From Heterodera schachtii (Eukaryota; Nematoda; Chromadorea; Rhabditida; Heteroderidae): a DNA stretch of 64,000 nucleotides. Each line of letters opens with the position of its first letter. Position 1 is the stretch's first letter. The position numbers and the translations under genes were made by a program. The stretch spans positions 1,008,441 to 1,072,440 of the forward strand of contig SIJG01000032.1 of NCBI GenBank assembly GCA_023374025.1. The letters are read 5' to 3'. The notes below the pieces were generated by a model. That model had not been told where the DNA came from and searched no databases. It worked only from the letters and a program-made list of their open reading frames with translations. This document shows, piece by piece, positions 45,823-57,700 of the stretch.

Positions 45823-47492
45823 TCATCCAGTTGCCGAGGTCACACATGAATATCCGTCCACAACATTGCCGGCATGTTCGGCACCTGCCGGCACAACCCA
45901 TTGCCCGTTGGAATTGCACTCCAACGTGATGGCACCCGAATCGTAATTGCCAAAGTCAGTGACAGTGCTTGACAAGATCACATGTATGGAAACCTGGGGA
46001 AGACAGAAAATTTGCGTTAAGACATGATGGTGGTGACCCAACGAAGTTTTCCCGACTCGAAACCCGAGTTTTCAGATCCAAAATCCGATCCGAAACTAAA
46101 ACCTGACAGTTTTTCGAGGTCTAACAATGAGCCAATTTTTCCGGCCCGAAAACCCTACAGTTTTCTTGATGACGCGAAAGTCCGACAGTTCTCTTAACCG
46201 CAAGTGATGCTCGACAGAGTCTCGGTCTCGACTCGAGAAAAACTCGAGTTTTGGGGGGCTCGGTCCCGAGTCTCGGAGTAGGTCTCGATTCTCGGAATAT
46301 CGGGAACCTTTCAACTCTCGAGCACCTTACGAACCGCCGCCGACTGTTTCCCAACCGACTTTTTTTCGGAGCAGCGTCCGCCCCGCCTTCACCCCCCTCC
46401 CCCGCGTCGTCCGTTCCCCGAAATTTAAAAAAAAAATTTCAAACATAAATTTTTCCATAAAAAATCTCAAAATTTCAAGAAAAAAAAAAGGTTGGCCTTG
46501 CTTCAACCCCTGTGGCCTTTCGTACCACTTGGCCTGCGGCACAGGTAGGCGTAAGCGTTGTGCATCCGGCACCATTCGTGCCGGCAGTGTTGGTTGGCGT
46601 TGTTGTGGCAATTGCTTGTAACAGTCCAGCAGCAACCGCTTCCGCCGCCGTAAGCAGCCGAAGCGTGGTGGACGAACATGTTGTGCATGCGGCATTGCCT
46701 ATTCCAGTTGTTGCAGAAGTTGAAGCAGTTGTAAGCGTTGGGGCATTTGTGACTGTTGATGAAGAAATAATTATGATTAAAAAAATTGAATTATTTAACC
46801 GTTTCTAACCAATTTTTAATAATTAAAATAATCGCTTAGAAAATTTATTTCTGAATACAAAAAACATTTTTAGTTATTGTATAATATTTCATGACTACCG
46901 TATTCCCTTGGGTATGTGTGCCGAGAAATTTTTTTAAATTTTTTTAGCGAGAACCGAGACACGAGAAATGAGCCAGGGAATTGAGGCCGAGACCCCCCGA
47001 AAAACTGGGGACAAATTTCTCGGGAATCGAGATTTAAAAAAAAATTGTTTACACAATTAAAAATAGAATTAAAACCAATTAATTTAAAAACTATTTTAAA
47101 ATTTCCTAACAAATTTTTGCCATCTATTTTGACGTAATTATTTATCATTTCCCTTTAATTAATTAAAAACAAAATGTGGGGAAGATCATGTTAATTTGGT
47201 TTGAGTCGAGACTCTCGCACATCCCTATATTTTCTCCTCTAAAAATATGTATGTAGAAGCCCCAGAGAGCTTCAATTTGGGCTTTTATTTTACGGGGAGG
47301 GGGCGTGGTTTTATTTTAGGGAATACAGTAACAAAAATTTTCCGTTACTGTAGCCCAAACGAATATAAAAAAAAACAATTGTCAACGAACACCTGCTGTG
47401 GTAGCACTAGTATCTGTTGGATGGCATCCCTGCAACATGATGGGCATCTGCAACAGAATGGCAATGCTAATGGACAAAGAACGAAGCAACAT
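45823..47492 (-). CDS. Secreted six-cysteine (C6-type) protein B
   Basis: Exons 47492-47393, 46752-46526 and 45993-45823 join in phase and encode 165 residues. Signal peptide SISIAILLQMPIMLQGC. The linker is longer than in gene A (TLTTASTSATTGIGN). The C6 domain follows: ACTTCSSTTLRLLTAAE, GAGCTTLTPTC, AITLECNSNGQWVV, DGYSCVTSATG. All six cysteines, both intron positions and the C-terminus are shared with gene A. The last exon is about 75% identical at protein level. Exon 2 has a gtacga donor. The products are probably secreted or cuticle-facing; no enzymatic motif is seen. Confidence 0.7.
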
Positions 47493-47579
47493 TTTTGTAA
47501 ACTGTGTAAAATAATCAAATAATTAATTAATTAATTAATTAATTAAGGCGTTTTATTTGCCAGAATTTTAGTGGCGGGC

Positions 47580-48060
47580 GCGCGAGGCGTACATAAAGGG
47601 GCGAGAAAACATTCATTTTGAGTAGGGTTAAGCCCCGAGCCCTCGGGGGGCAAAAAGTCGGCGGCCGGGGACCTCGGGGGGCGACATGTCGGGGGTCGGG
47701 GCGGGGGGGGGGGGGGGAGCTCAATTGTCGGGGGGTCGGGGACCCCGATCGGGGAATGACTAAATTTTATTTTAACACAAAAAATAAATTTTTCTTTTTC
47801 AATACTCGTAAATCTTCTAGAGTAAGTCGGAACCGCGAATTTCGTATTTTTTTTTTTGGCAATTTTACAAAAAATTATTGTCAGAAATTTGTGGGAAAAA
47901 TTCCATCCATTTGGCCTTTATTGCAGTTGCCAGCTATATGTATAACGGTATTCTTAAAATCAAGCCCAGGAGGAATTATTTTTCAGCCACCCCTCGAAAG
48001 GTGAATTTTATTTCGGGGGGGGGGGGGGGGGCTCTAATTTAGGGAGGCTTAGGAAATACG
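47580..48060. other. GC-rich low-complexity block and poly-G tracts
   Basis: 47630-47760 is made of variations on tcggggacctcgggggg, with a 16-base G run (47702-47717). Another G run is at 48017-48031 inside a 'tttatttc-G(n)-ctctaattt' context that recurs at 28365, 43978 and 53628. No gene. Confidence 0.6.
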
Positions 48061-48261
48061 GTAATTTTTGAACAAACTTTTATAAAATTGCTATCAGTCT
48101 TTGAAAGTGCATGACAAGTTTTTTTAGCCTATAAAATTTCGTAAAAAAAAATTGTTTTCCTAAAACCTAAAATTACCCCTTTTTCGAATTTTTTTTTTGC
48201 CGATGCATGCCATTAATTTTTTTTTTGTCAAGACTGACTGGATCGCTTTGGTTTTTGCATA

Positions 48262-48470
48262 CATATAAATGCGCATCACACACAGATGCGTTTGTGTTAA
48301 ACCCTTTTTGCTTCCGCGTGGGTGGTGGTGGCGGATAATCGCAAAAAGTGCGGCCGGCGGCGGTTGGCGAAGCAAATAAAAAAAAGCGTGGAAAATGAAC
48401 CGGCTTTTTTTGATCATTAATCCTGCATTTTATTATCAAATCAGCATCATCTTGACCATGATCACCACCC
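48262..48470 (-). promoter_or_regulatory. Upstream block of C6 gene B
   Basis: Counterpart of 44780-45030 (gcgtttgtgttaaacccttt, ttccgcgtg, ggataatcgcaaaaa, ggcggttggcgaag), followed by the shared gatcattaatcctgcatttt / gatcacagtgttccttcatt stretch. It marks the distal limit of the duplicated unit. Confidence 0.4.
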
Positions 48471-48706
48471 AGAATTAATCACATCTTTTTGTTGTTGGTT
48501 GTGGGGCATAGAAAAAAAAAAAAAAAAAAAAATTGTTTAGTCCAAGGGCTTAGCCAGGGGGGAGGGGCTGATTTGTGAGGGGCTAAAGCCGCCCCAAAAT
48601 CCAAAAAAGTAAAATTTATAAAAAATTTGGGCAAATTTTTTGAAAATTTTAAGCAATTCTTTTAACAAATTTCATTAAATTTCCAAAAAAGAAAAAAGAA
48701 AAAAAA

Positions 48707-50175
48707 ACTTTCTGGTGTCGCCTATTGGCACCGACGGACCTACATTTAAGCATATTTTGAAAAATGGACCCTAAAATGGCAAAAAATAGTCATTTTTGGC
48801 GAAAAAACCGGGTAAAAATTCTTGCAATACACACCCCCCATAATTCGTAATTTCTGAATGAAAGAAAAACACACCCCCCCTAAAAACCGAATTTTTTCCG
48901 AAATGCGAACACGAAACACGGAATACGAAATGCACCAAAACACGAAAATACTAAACACGAAAATGTTTTTTTTTACTGTATAATTATAAATTTTTTTGAA
49001 ATATTTTCAAAATTGTCCCCATAGGGGCTAATCGTTGTTTTATTAAACCGTGGTGAGCCGAAGTGACAAAAGTCTGAATGTTTGTAATAATTAAATTTAA
49101 TTATTATTTAATTAAATTGGCTAAATAATTCATCATAACTTAGCTTAAACTTAGTCAAATTAATGAAATTTAGTATTTAGCGAACGCTCCAAGTATCCTC
49201 TACTATTTATGTAATTTTTAAAAATTTCACAAAAATTTACAAAAAGTTGTAACCAAAAAAGTACGAAAAATTTTGACCCAACAATTTTGACCCTAACTTT
49301 AGTGAAACTCAATAGAATTTTTTGAAATTTTAATTAAATAATAACGAAATCATTGGGCTTTCTTTTCATATCAAGTGCAGTGTGAATTAATTGATGTTGG
49401 AACAATTTTCACGATCTTACATTTTTTGGATGGCCATAAAAATATGACACTATTAATTCTTTCATAACTTTTTTCTGAATCAACCAATTTTAATTTTGTT
49501 TATATAATTCGATAGATCAAAGATTACTCTATTATTTAATTAAAATTTCAAAAAATTCTATTGAGTTTCACTAAAGTTAGGGTCAAAATTGTTGGGTCAA
49601 AATTTTTCGTACTTTTTTGGTTACAACTTTTTGTAAATTTTTGTGAAATTTTTAAAAATTACATAAATAGTAGAGGATACTTGGAGCGTTCGCTAAATAC
49701 TAAATTTCATTAATTTGACTAAGTTTAAGCTAAGTTATGATGAATTATTTAGCCAATTTAATTAAATAATAATTAAATTTAATTATTACAAACATTCAGA
49801 CTTTTGTCACTTCGGCTCACCACGGTTTAATAAAACAACGATTAGCCCCTATGGGGACAATTTTGAAAATATTTCAAAAAAATTTATAATTATACAGTAA
49901 AAAAAAACATTTTCGTGTTTCGTATTTTCGTGTTTTGGTGCATTTCGTATTCCGTGTTTCGTGTTCGCATTTCGGAAAAAATTCGGTTTTTAGGGGGGGT
50001 GTGTTTTTCTTTCATTCAGAAATTACGAATTATGGGGGGTGTGTATTGCAAGAATTTTTACCCGGTTTTTTCGCCAAAAATGACTATTTTTTGCCATTTT
50101 AGGGTCCATTTTTCAAAATATGCTTAAATGTAGAGGTCCGTCGGTGCCAATAGGCGACACCAGAAAGTTTTTTTT
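48707..50175. repeat. Long near-perfect inverted repeat (arms about 640 bp)
   Basis: The left arm (48707-~49350) and the right arm (~49538-50175) are reverse complements with only isolated differences. Examples: tttctggtgtcgcctattgg / ccaataggcgacaccagaaa, and gctaatcgttgttttattaa / ttaataaaacaacgattagc. Each arm contains the same 70-codon open frame pointing outward from its own side; it is part of the repeat and shows no gene features. The loop of about 190 bases is AT-rich. Transcription through it would give a long hairpin RNA. Confidence 0.9.
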
Positions 50176-50204
50176 TTCTTTTTTTGGAAATTTAATGAAA
50201 TTTG

Positions 50205-50540
50205 TTCCAACATCAATTAATTCACACTGCACTTGATATGAAAAGAAAGCCCAATGATTTCGTTATTATTTAATTAAAATTTCAAAAAATTCTATTGAGT
50301 TTCACTAAAGTTAGGGTCAAAATTGTTGGGTCAAAATTTTTCGTACTTTTTTGGTTACAACTTTTTGTAAATTTTTGCGAAATTTTTAAAAATTACATAA
50401 ATTGTAGAGGATACTTGGAGCGTTCGCTAAATACTAAATTTCATTAATTTGACTAAGTTTAAGCTAAGTTATGATGAATTATTTAGCCAATTTAATTAAA
50501 ATAATAATATTAAATTTAATTATTACAAACATTCAGACTT
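50205..50540. repeat. Third copy of part of the inverted repeat
   Basis: Reverse complement of 49070-49412, including a piece of the loop (aatcattgggctttcttttc). It directly abuts the right arm and ends at ttacaaacattcagactt. So the locus is nested: arm, loop, arm, partial arm plus loop. Confidence 0.85.
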
Positions 50541-50924
50541 CACAGAAAATGGGTCATTGGAAAATGTGGCAGTTATTAAGGAGAGAATTTCTTGAAAAAC
50601 AATTCGGTAATAGTGTGTTGATGTTCTGAAATTTTAAACGTGAATCAAATGTGAACGAATAAATTTACAATAATCCAATTACAGTATGTTGTTTATTTTA
50701 TTTTAATTTTTTTAATTTGTCAAAATTTTAACCTTTCAAAAAACTGAATTGACAAATTCAGAAGAACGAGCTTTTTATACAGTATTGACCATTGTGTATT
50801 ATGTACAATACCTAATAATACAGAATTATTTAAAAAAATGCATTTTACAGGGGCCGAAATTTTGACTCATTGACATTCTGTCCATTGTTACTGTAGCTGA
50901 CAAATGAGTCATTACCGTATTTTT

Positions 50925-51035
50925 TCTAATTATATGCCCGGTTATATTATTTTTCAACCTCCTCAGAAAGGGAGCAATAATTGGAGACGGGTAGATTAAT
51001 GGAGATGAGCATATAATTAGAGAAAATACGATATA
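50925..51035. mobile_element. Small palindromic element (accgtattttttctaatta type)
   Basis: Ends taccgtattttttctaatta / aattagagaaaatacgata are inverted. Inside is ttttcaacctcctcagaaag and agcaataattggagac. It is a relative of the better kept element at 57055-57238. Confidence 0.6.
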
Positions 51036-51217
51036 TATTTTGTACGGTCGAGATTTTGTTTATCCATCGTTTTCATTTTTATCAATTCATCCTAATTAAA
51101 TGCCTCCAAAAAATTTGTTTTCCTTCAATTTTAAATTGCTTTTTCTTATACAATACATAATTAATCCATCAATCCTTTATTTACTATATTAAATTATTTT
51201 AATTATTTTTTTTAAAT

Positions 51218-51738
51218 TTATCCATTCCATTCATTTGCCAACACTTTTCCCAAACGATTGGTCGTCGGATGGTACCAAAAAAAATGAATTTTTTGTACGT
51301 AATGATTAAATCCGAAAATTGTCCAATTTGTCCATTCCCATCTGACTGAAATGGCATTCCATCGGCTGTTTGGCGATGATTCGGCTTCCCATTTTTCGCT
51401 TTTTTCATCGCTTTTGCTCATTTTGCCAACGCTTTTCCCAGTGATTGGACAAAAATTGTGTGCTTGGGGAGTGTAAATTTGTGGTGATTTGGCCTTTTTG
51501 CATTTTCCACCTCTCTCTTTTTTGTCTGTCCATAAATAGGCAACGAAAAGCCATCAAAAATCACTTAAATTGATCAGATCAAACAGCTAACCTTCCTTCC
51601 TTGCTTCATCCATTCCCATCACTTTGCTTTCATTCCAATCGAAAAACGGTAAATAAAAAATTGGTGCAAAATAAAAATAATTTAATTGAATTATTATGTA
51701 GCTATTAATACAAAAAATGAATTTAGGAAACTCCAAAA
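51218..51738 (+). promoter_or_regulatory. Conserved upstream region of cysteine-rich gene 1
   Basis: About 450 bases here recur before gene 2 (54286-54770) and gene 4 (58610-59048): acacttttcccaaacgattg, tacgtaatgattaaatccga, aaattgtccaatttgtccat and, except in gene 4, ccataaataggcaacgaaaa, gccatcaaaaa. The stretch ends in tttaggaaactccaaaaATG. The TTTAG ten bases before the ATG is a candidate trans-splice acceptor. Open frames on the minus strand (51218-51421) reflect this conservation and are not intact in the other copies. Confidence 0.5.
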
Positions 51739-53362
51739 ATGGTCTTCGTCAAATGCTCGCTTTTCCCGTCCATTTTCGCCGTTCTGCTGCTGGTGTGCGT
51801 CATCAGCGCTTTGCTTGAACACGGACACGGTAATTACCGTATAATAAATGGGTTAATAAAACTTCATTTGCAACACGGAATATGGGTACGGTAATTAATC
51901 GTAGGTAATCAAATTGTTTTCAACCGGAAACATGAAAACCGTTAATACAGTAGATTAAGCGATTATTTAAAGATTTTCAATCTGAACATGGGTACGGTAA
52001 TTACCGTATAGAAGTAGTTAATTAAAAATTGTTTTCAACCGCAACCTAAAGCTTAGCTTTTTGTAAGATTATCAAATCATTATTTGAAATCAAAAACCCG
52101 TTTTATACACACATTTCAGTATTTCTTAAGGACTGTATTCCCTCCCATTTCGTTTTTTATGTCATTTTTTTCAATTTTCATGTTAGCATTGAAATGCAAG
52201 GGCGGCATTGAAACGGAGACATTCAAAGTCACTGATCAGGCTATAGAAGAAATGCAAAAAGGCTTGTGTCCCAAAGCCACGCATTGTGTCGCAGGATTTT
52301 GTTCATCCGCGAAAAGTGATTGGATTTACATTTGATTTAAAAAAGGGCTGTGAATTTAAATCACGAAAAATCCCCAAAAAGTAGAAAAAAGTAAAAAAAA
52401 AAAAGTCTTTTAGCCTAATTCCCAGCCCCAGTGATTAAGGGAAAGGATTTTCAGTTTTTGTTTTTTTCTTTGTTAAGAAAATTGCTTAAAATTTTCAAAC
52501 CCCCTACCCCTGGCTACGGGCCTGTTTTCATGTATATTTCATCGAAACAAATGGCAAAAAAAAAATAAATAATTAAATCAGTGACAGTGACCTAATTATT
52601 ATCTTATTTTTAAAAATTAAAATTTTGTGAAAAAAATACAATTTTTTTTTTAATATTTTAAATGACTATTAACGAAAGAACTTATCCAAAATTTAAAAAA
52701 AAAAATTTTACATTTTCAGATGGATTTTTCATCAACACATGGCTTTGTTCCCCTTATGGACCAGAAAGCAAAGCAGAATGTGAAAAGGAAGGTCCTGACG
52801 AAGCGAACAAAATGCGTGCCAGTATTGAAGCTAAAACCAAAATGCGTGCCCCGACCGCCAACGATTGGAAATGCACGTGCCATTTTGGGGTCCTGGGCAA
52901 GGACATGGACAATGAACAGTTTGTGGCACCGGCACCGCCGGTGGTGAAGCAAAAGAAAGGTACAGACAGAATGCCAAAGCTGAAATTATTTTTTCAAGGA
53001 CACATAAATTTTCAAGGACCCAGAATTTATAATCCAAATAGAAGAGCCAAAAAGTATATATCAATGGAATGCCAGTGTTTAAATTTGAATCCGGTTTTTC
53101 AAGGACACATAAACTTTCAAGAACGCAAAATTTCAAATTTTAAATGTTTACCTATGAACAATTTTAATTTACATAATTAGCCAAGTCCACGAGCAGTCGC
53201 CACGGTGTTGGATTGCCATTGATGGCCATTGGACTAATCATCGGTGGTAAATTTTTTGAAAAAAAAAAATTATTTTAATTTACATTTTAAGGCTTTTTGC
53301 CGCTTTTCCGTGGCGCGATTTTGGGTCGGCTTAATGACGTAATTGAAGTGAACAAATTTTGA
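51739..53362 (+). CDS. Secreted cysteine-rich protein with hydrophobic C-terminus, copy 1
   Basis: Exons 51739-51829, 52187-52315, 52720-52959, 53181-53243 and 53292-53362 are all joined in phase 1 and give 197 residues. Signal peptide FPSIFAVLLLVCVISALL. The cysteine domain starts ALKCKGGIETETF and runs through KATHCVAGFCSSAK, GFFINTWLCSPYG, KAECEKEG and WKCTCHFG. It is followed by MDNEQF and then a C-terminal helix (GVGLPLMAIGLIIGFLPLF) and the tail RLNDVIEVNKF. The LKC start, W.C near the middle and CxC near the end recall Ly6/uPAR three-finger proteins anchored at the surface. The classical final CN is absent, so this is tentative. Three loci share all intron positions. Confidence 0.75.
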
Positions 53363-54130
53363 GGAAGGAAGAACATAATTTGAGTGGGATGTCGAAAGAA
53401 TGAGAGAAGAAATGAAATAATGAAAATTTGAATGTCCGTCGATCAATTAAACCATTTGCCCCCCTATTCTGATCAGTCTATTATTCAACCCAATTTGTCG
53501 CCCTATATCCAATCATTTAGCAAAGTGCCATTTGTCCCTAATTCCGATCATTTAAATTTTATATCCAATAAATATCAATTCGATTAAATGTCATTTTTAT
53601 TTCATTTTTTTAAAAGAACTCTGGGGGGGGGGGGTTCTAATTCAGGGGAGGAGGGATTTATTTTTCAAACCCTAATTTTCAAAAGTCCAATAAAATGGCG
53701 ATTTTTGGAAAAAATTTCGCCAAAAAAACGGATGCCATAAACTGCCGTAGAGCCGTGCCAAAATGAACCGGACCGATTTTTAAGGAAAACGATTCATATA
53801 CACACCAGTGCAGGGATGGCACGGAATTCTGATTTCCGAAAATTTTTGGGGCCTCGGAAAGCCATGCCATCCATGATACATAAAACACACCGTTTCAAAA
53901 TGTGCTAGGATTAAGTGACAAAAAAATATTAATGAATGTAAAATTTAAATAAATTTTTATTTTGTTTGCAAATAATGAATCATATTTACAATTAGCTTAA
54001 CCTTAGTCAGATTCATGAAATTGATATTTAGCAATAGCTCTACAATCCCCCTTTATCTTATGTATGATACCAGAAGGAACGGAGTGTGGGAGAAAGTGGG
54101 ATAAAGGACCTGAGAGAACCGCTAAAAGAG
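53363..54130. other. Intergenic DNA with poly-G tract
   Basis: 3' flank of copy 1, a G run (53627-53636), and a stretch (53745-53900) with aaactgccgtagagccgtgc, caaaatga that recurs at 58239-58270 and 61230-61260. So it belongs to the duplicated unit of this family. Confidence 0.5.
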
Positions 54131-54132
54131 GC

Positions 54133-54204
54133 GCCCCCGTAACTCAGTTGGTTAGAGCACGGCACGGATTGCTGAGGTCGTGGGTTCGAGTCCCACCGGG
54201 CGAG
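54133..54204 (+). pseudogene. tRNA-like sequence, probable tRNA-derived repeat
   Basis: The D arm (taactcagttggttagagca) and T arm (gtgggttcgagtcccac) are excellent. The anticodon stem CGGCA/TGCTG pairs, but the loop is only five bases (CGGAT) instead of seven, and the acceptor stem has mismatches at pairs 1 and 3. Not decodable as a functional tRNA. The T arm and 3' flank are shared with 33850-33895, indicating a mobile tRNA-derived element. Confidence 0.6.
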
Positions 54205-54770
54205 ATACCTTTTGTGTTCTACATATGTAATTTGTCAAGAAATGTATCCATTTCCATCCAACAAAATGCCTTCAGCGATGGATTCATTGGCACTTCACCC
54301 ATTTTTTTCGCTTTTTCTGCTTTTTTACATCGCTTTTCGTCAATTTGTCAACGTTTTTTTCACGATTGGTCGAATATGAATAATTTTGTACGGAATAATT
54401 AAATCCGAAAATTGTCCACCAATTCGTCCATTCCCATGATGATTTGGCTTTTCATTTTTCCTATTTTTCGCTTAAAATATGACAACAGAGAGTGTAAATT
54501 TGTGTGATGATTTGGCATCCCTATTCAGCTGCTTTTTCCCATTTTTCCACCCCTTTTTTTGTCAGTCCATAAATAGGCAACGAAAAGCCATCAAAAAGAA
54601 TTTTTAATTGATCAGATTAATCAGCAACATATCCTTGCTTCATCCATTCCCATCAATTTTCCTTAATTCCAATCAAAAACGGTAAATAAATATTTGGTTC
54701 AAAATAAAAATAATTTAATTTAATTTTTATATGGCAATTAATGCAAAAAATGAGTTTAGAAACTCCAAAA

Positions 54771-57700
54771 ATGGTCTTCGTCAAATGCTCGTCGATTTTC
54801 CCGTCCATTTTCGCCATTCTTTTGCTGTTGTGCGTCATCAGCGTTTTGCTTCAACACGGGCACGGTTACGGTGAATTCGGTGATGGTCGACCAGGTCAAT
54901 TTAGCAGCACCGGTAATAACCATTTACAAACCTTTATTAAAAATTTGCTTTCAACCGGAACCTAAAGCCTTGCTTTTCGTAAGATTATCCAAATAATTGA
55001 AAAATTAAGCACGCAAAATTGCTCAAAAAACCATGCTGCCTTTTTTCCAGTATCTTTCCAGTACAGTACACACATTTCAGTATTCCGTAAGCACTGCATT
55101 CCCTCTCTCCCATTTAATACGTTTTTTTTTATATTTTTTTCATGTTTTAGCTGCATTGAAGTGCAAGAACGCCCTGAAAACAGAGATATTCGAAGCTATT
55201 ATTGATGAAAAAAAAACCGAAGAAATGTGTTCCAAAGCCACGCATTGTATGGCAATGTTTTGTTCATCCGCCCAAAGTGATTGAATTTATGTGATGAAAA
55301 ATCACACCCAAAAATTCGACTAAAAAAGCATAAAAATGCCAAAAAATAAAAAAAGCTAAAAAAAATGCATTAAGAAAATTGGTTTGAAAATTTTCAAACC
55401 TCCCTCCCCCGGGGCTATGGGGCAGTTTTCAAGGGTGCACCCCAAAATTTCGCCGCCGAAATTTTGCCGGGACATAATTTCGCCAAAGAAAAAAAAAATT
55501 TTTTTAAATGGCTGAAAATTTTTTATTGAAATTTTCTTATAAAAAATTTCTAAGTTTAATTTTTTTTTTTTAGCGGCGAAATTTTGTCCCGGCGAAATTT
55601 CGGCGGCGGCGAAAATGATATCAAAATTTAATATATATTTTTTAAATTTTAATTGACTATTAAATAAAGCATTTATTACAGAATTTTTCACAAAAAAATA
55701 AAATAAAATAATTTTTTTTTTATACAATTTCAGATGGATTTTTCATCAACATGTGGGGTTGTACCGATTTAGGTACAGAAAACAAAGCAAAATGTGAAAA
55801 GGAAGGTCCTGACGCTGTCAATAAAATTCGTGCCGGTTTGGAAGCTGAATCCAAAATGCGTGCCCCGACCGCCACCGATTGGAAATGCAAATGCCATTTT
55901 GGGGCCAAGGACAAGAGCATGGACAATGAACAGTTTGTGGCACCGGTGGTCAAGAAAATGCCAAAAGGTAGACAGACATTAACAGAATGCCAAAATTGAA
56001 ATTATGAACACAGTTTTTCAAGAACACTCATAAATTTTCAAGGACGCAGAATAATATGAGTCTGGCAAAATAAGCATGGTTAATTGAGCGGATATCCGTT
56101 AAAAAACTTTCGAAAATTTATTTTATTTTTTCAATCCTTAATTTGGTGCGCCCGGCCACTTTGGCGCCAGCCATTTTGGCGCCAAACGCTATAACATTTT
56201 ATTTATCATTGAAATTAAAAAAGCTTGATGTGATTTTAAAGCGCTTGATAGTCGCTAATAGCCTGCAAAATTTCAAAAAATTTAGTTGAGATACAAAGAA
56301 GTTATGGCCAAAAAACCTCAAAAAACTGGCTTTTTCTGGCCATTTTGGCGCCGCACGCCATTTCTTTTGTTAAAACGAATATGTCTTTCTAGAATCTTGC
56401 AGGCTATTAGAGAACACTTAGACCTATTGAATAATATCAAGATTATTTGATTTGGTTAGATAAGAAAAAAGTTAGAATACTTTAAATTTTGCGGCGCCAA
56501 AATGTCCCGCGCCAAAGTGACCCCGACCCCCGCGGAATGACATACGTTGGTCTTTGAAAACTGTTTAATCGTGAAGAAAAAATCAAAACAATATCCTTAA
56601 AAAATTTATTTCGCAAAATTGCTTTACAGAAAGGCCTTGCTACCATTTTCCAGTACATTTCCAGTACACAATACAGCACGAGCACTCTTAAGGACTGCAT
56701 TCCGCGCCGTGAAAAGAATACCCTTGAAAACAATTTATTACGCAAAACTGCTTTACAGAAAGGCCTTTCTACCTTTTTTCCAGTACATTTCCAGTACACA
56801 ATACAGCACGAGCACTCTTAAAAACTGCATTCCGCCCCCGCCCCCCATCCCCTTCACATTTAATGCGTTTTTTTAAAATCATTTTCACTTTTTATAACAG
56901 CATTGAAGTGCAAGTTCGGCATGGAATGGGAGACATTCGAAATCTCTGATAATGAGATAAAAGAAATGCACAAAAAAGAAGTGTGTTCCAATGCCACGCA
57001 TTGTATCGCGTTTTTTTGTTCATCCGCTGAAAGTGATTGAGATTTACATGTGATTACCGTAAATGCTCTAATTATCGCCCAATCTCCATTAATCCCCCGA
57101 TCTCCAATTATCGCCCAGTCTACGAGGAGGTTGAAAAATAATCCCTCTATCTTAATCCCCCAGTCTCCAATTATCGCCCAGTCTACGAGGAGGTTGAAAA
57201 ATAATCCCCCATGAGCGATAATTAGAGCATTTACGGTAGTAGGGCTGGGATTTTCAGTTGTTTTATTATTTATACAAAAATATTCAAAAAAAATAAATGC
57301 AAAATATTTTCAGATGGATTTTTCATCAACATGTGGAGTTGTGTCCCTCTTGGTGCAGAAGATACCGAAGCAAAGTGTGAAAAGGAAAGTCCGAACGAAG
57401 TCAATGGGTTCCGTGCCAATTTGAGTGCCCCGGCCGCCACCGATTGGAAATGCATGTGCCATTTTGGGGCCAAGGGCAAGGACATGGACAATGAGCAGTT
57501 TGTGGCACCGGCACCGCCGGAAGGTGCAGACAGAATGCCAAAGCTGAAATTATGGCACGGTCTTTCAAGGACACATAAACTTTCAAGGACTCAGAATTAT
57601 ATTTAAAATTAAATATATTTAATAGCAAGCCAAAAGGTTAAGCGTTCCAATGTTGAAACTTGAACCCAAGGACACATAAATTTTCAAGGACGCAGAATTT

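Noticed and set aside
48746..50127. Two near-identical 70-codon open frames on opposite strands.
   Set aside because: They are the two arms of one inverted repeat; no start context or conservation beyond the repeat itself.
54133..54204. Functional tRNA gene.
   Set aside because: The anticodon loop is two bases short and the acceptor stem has mismatches.
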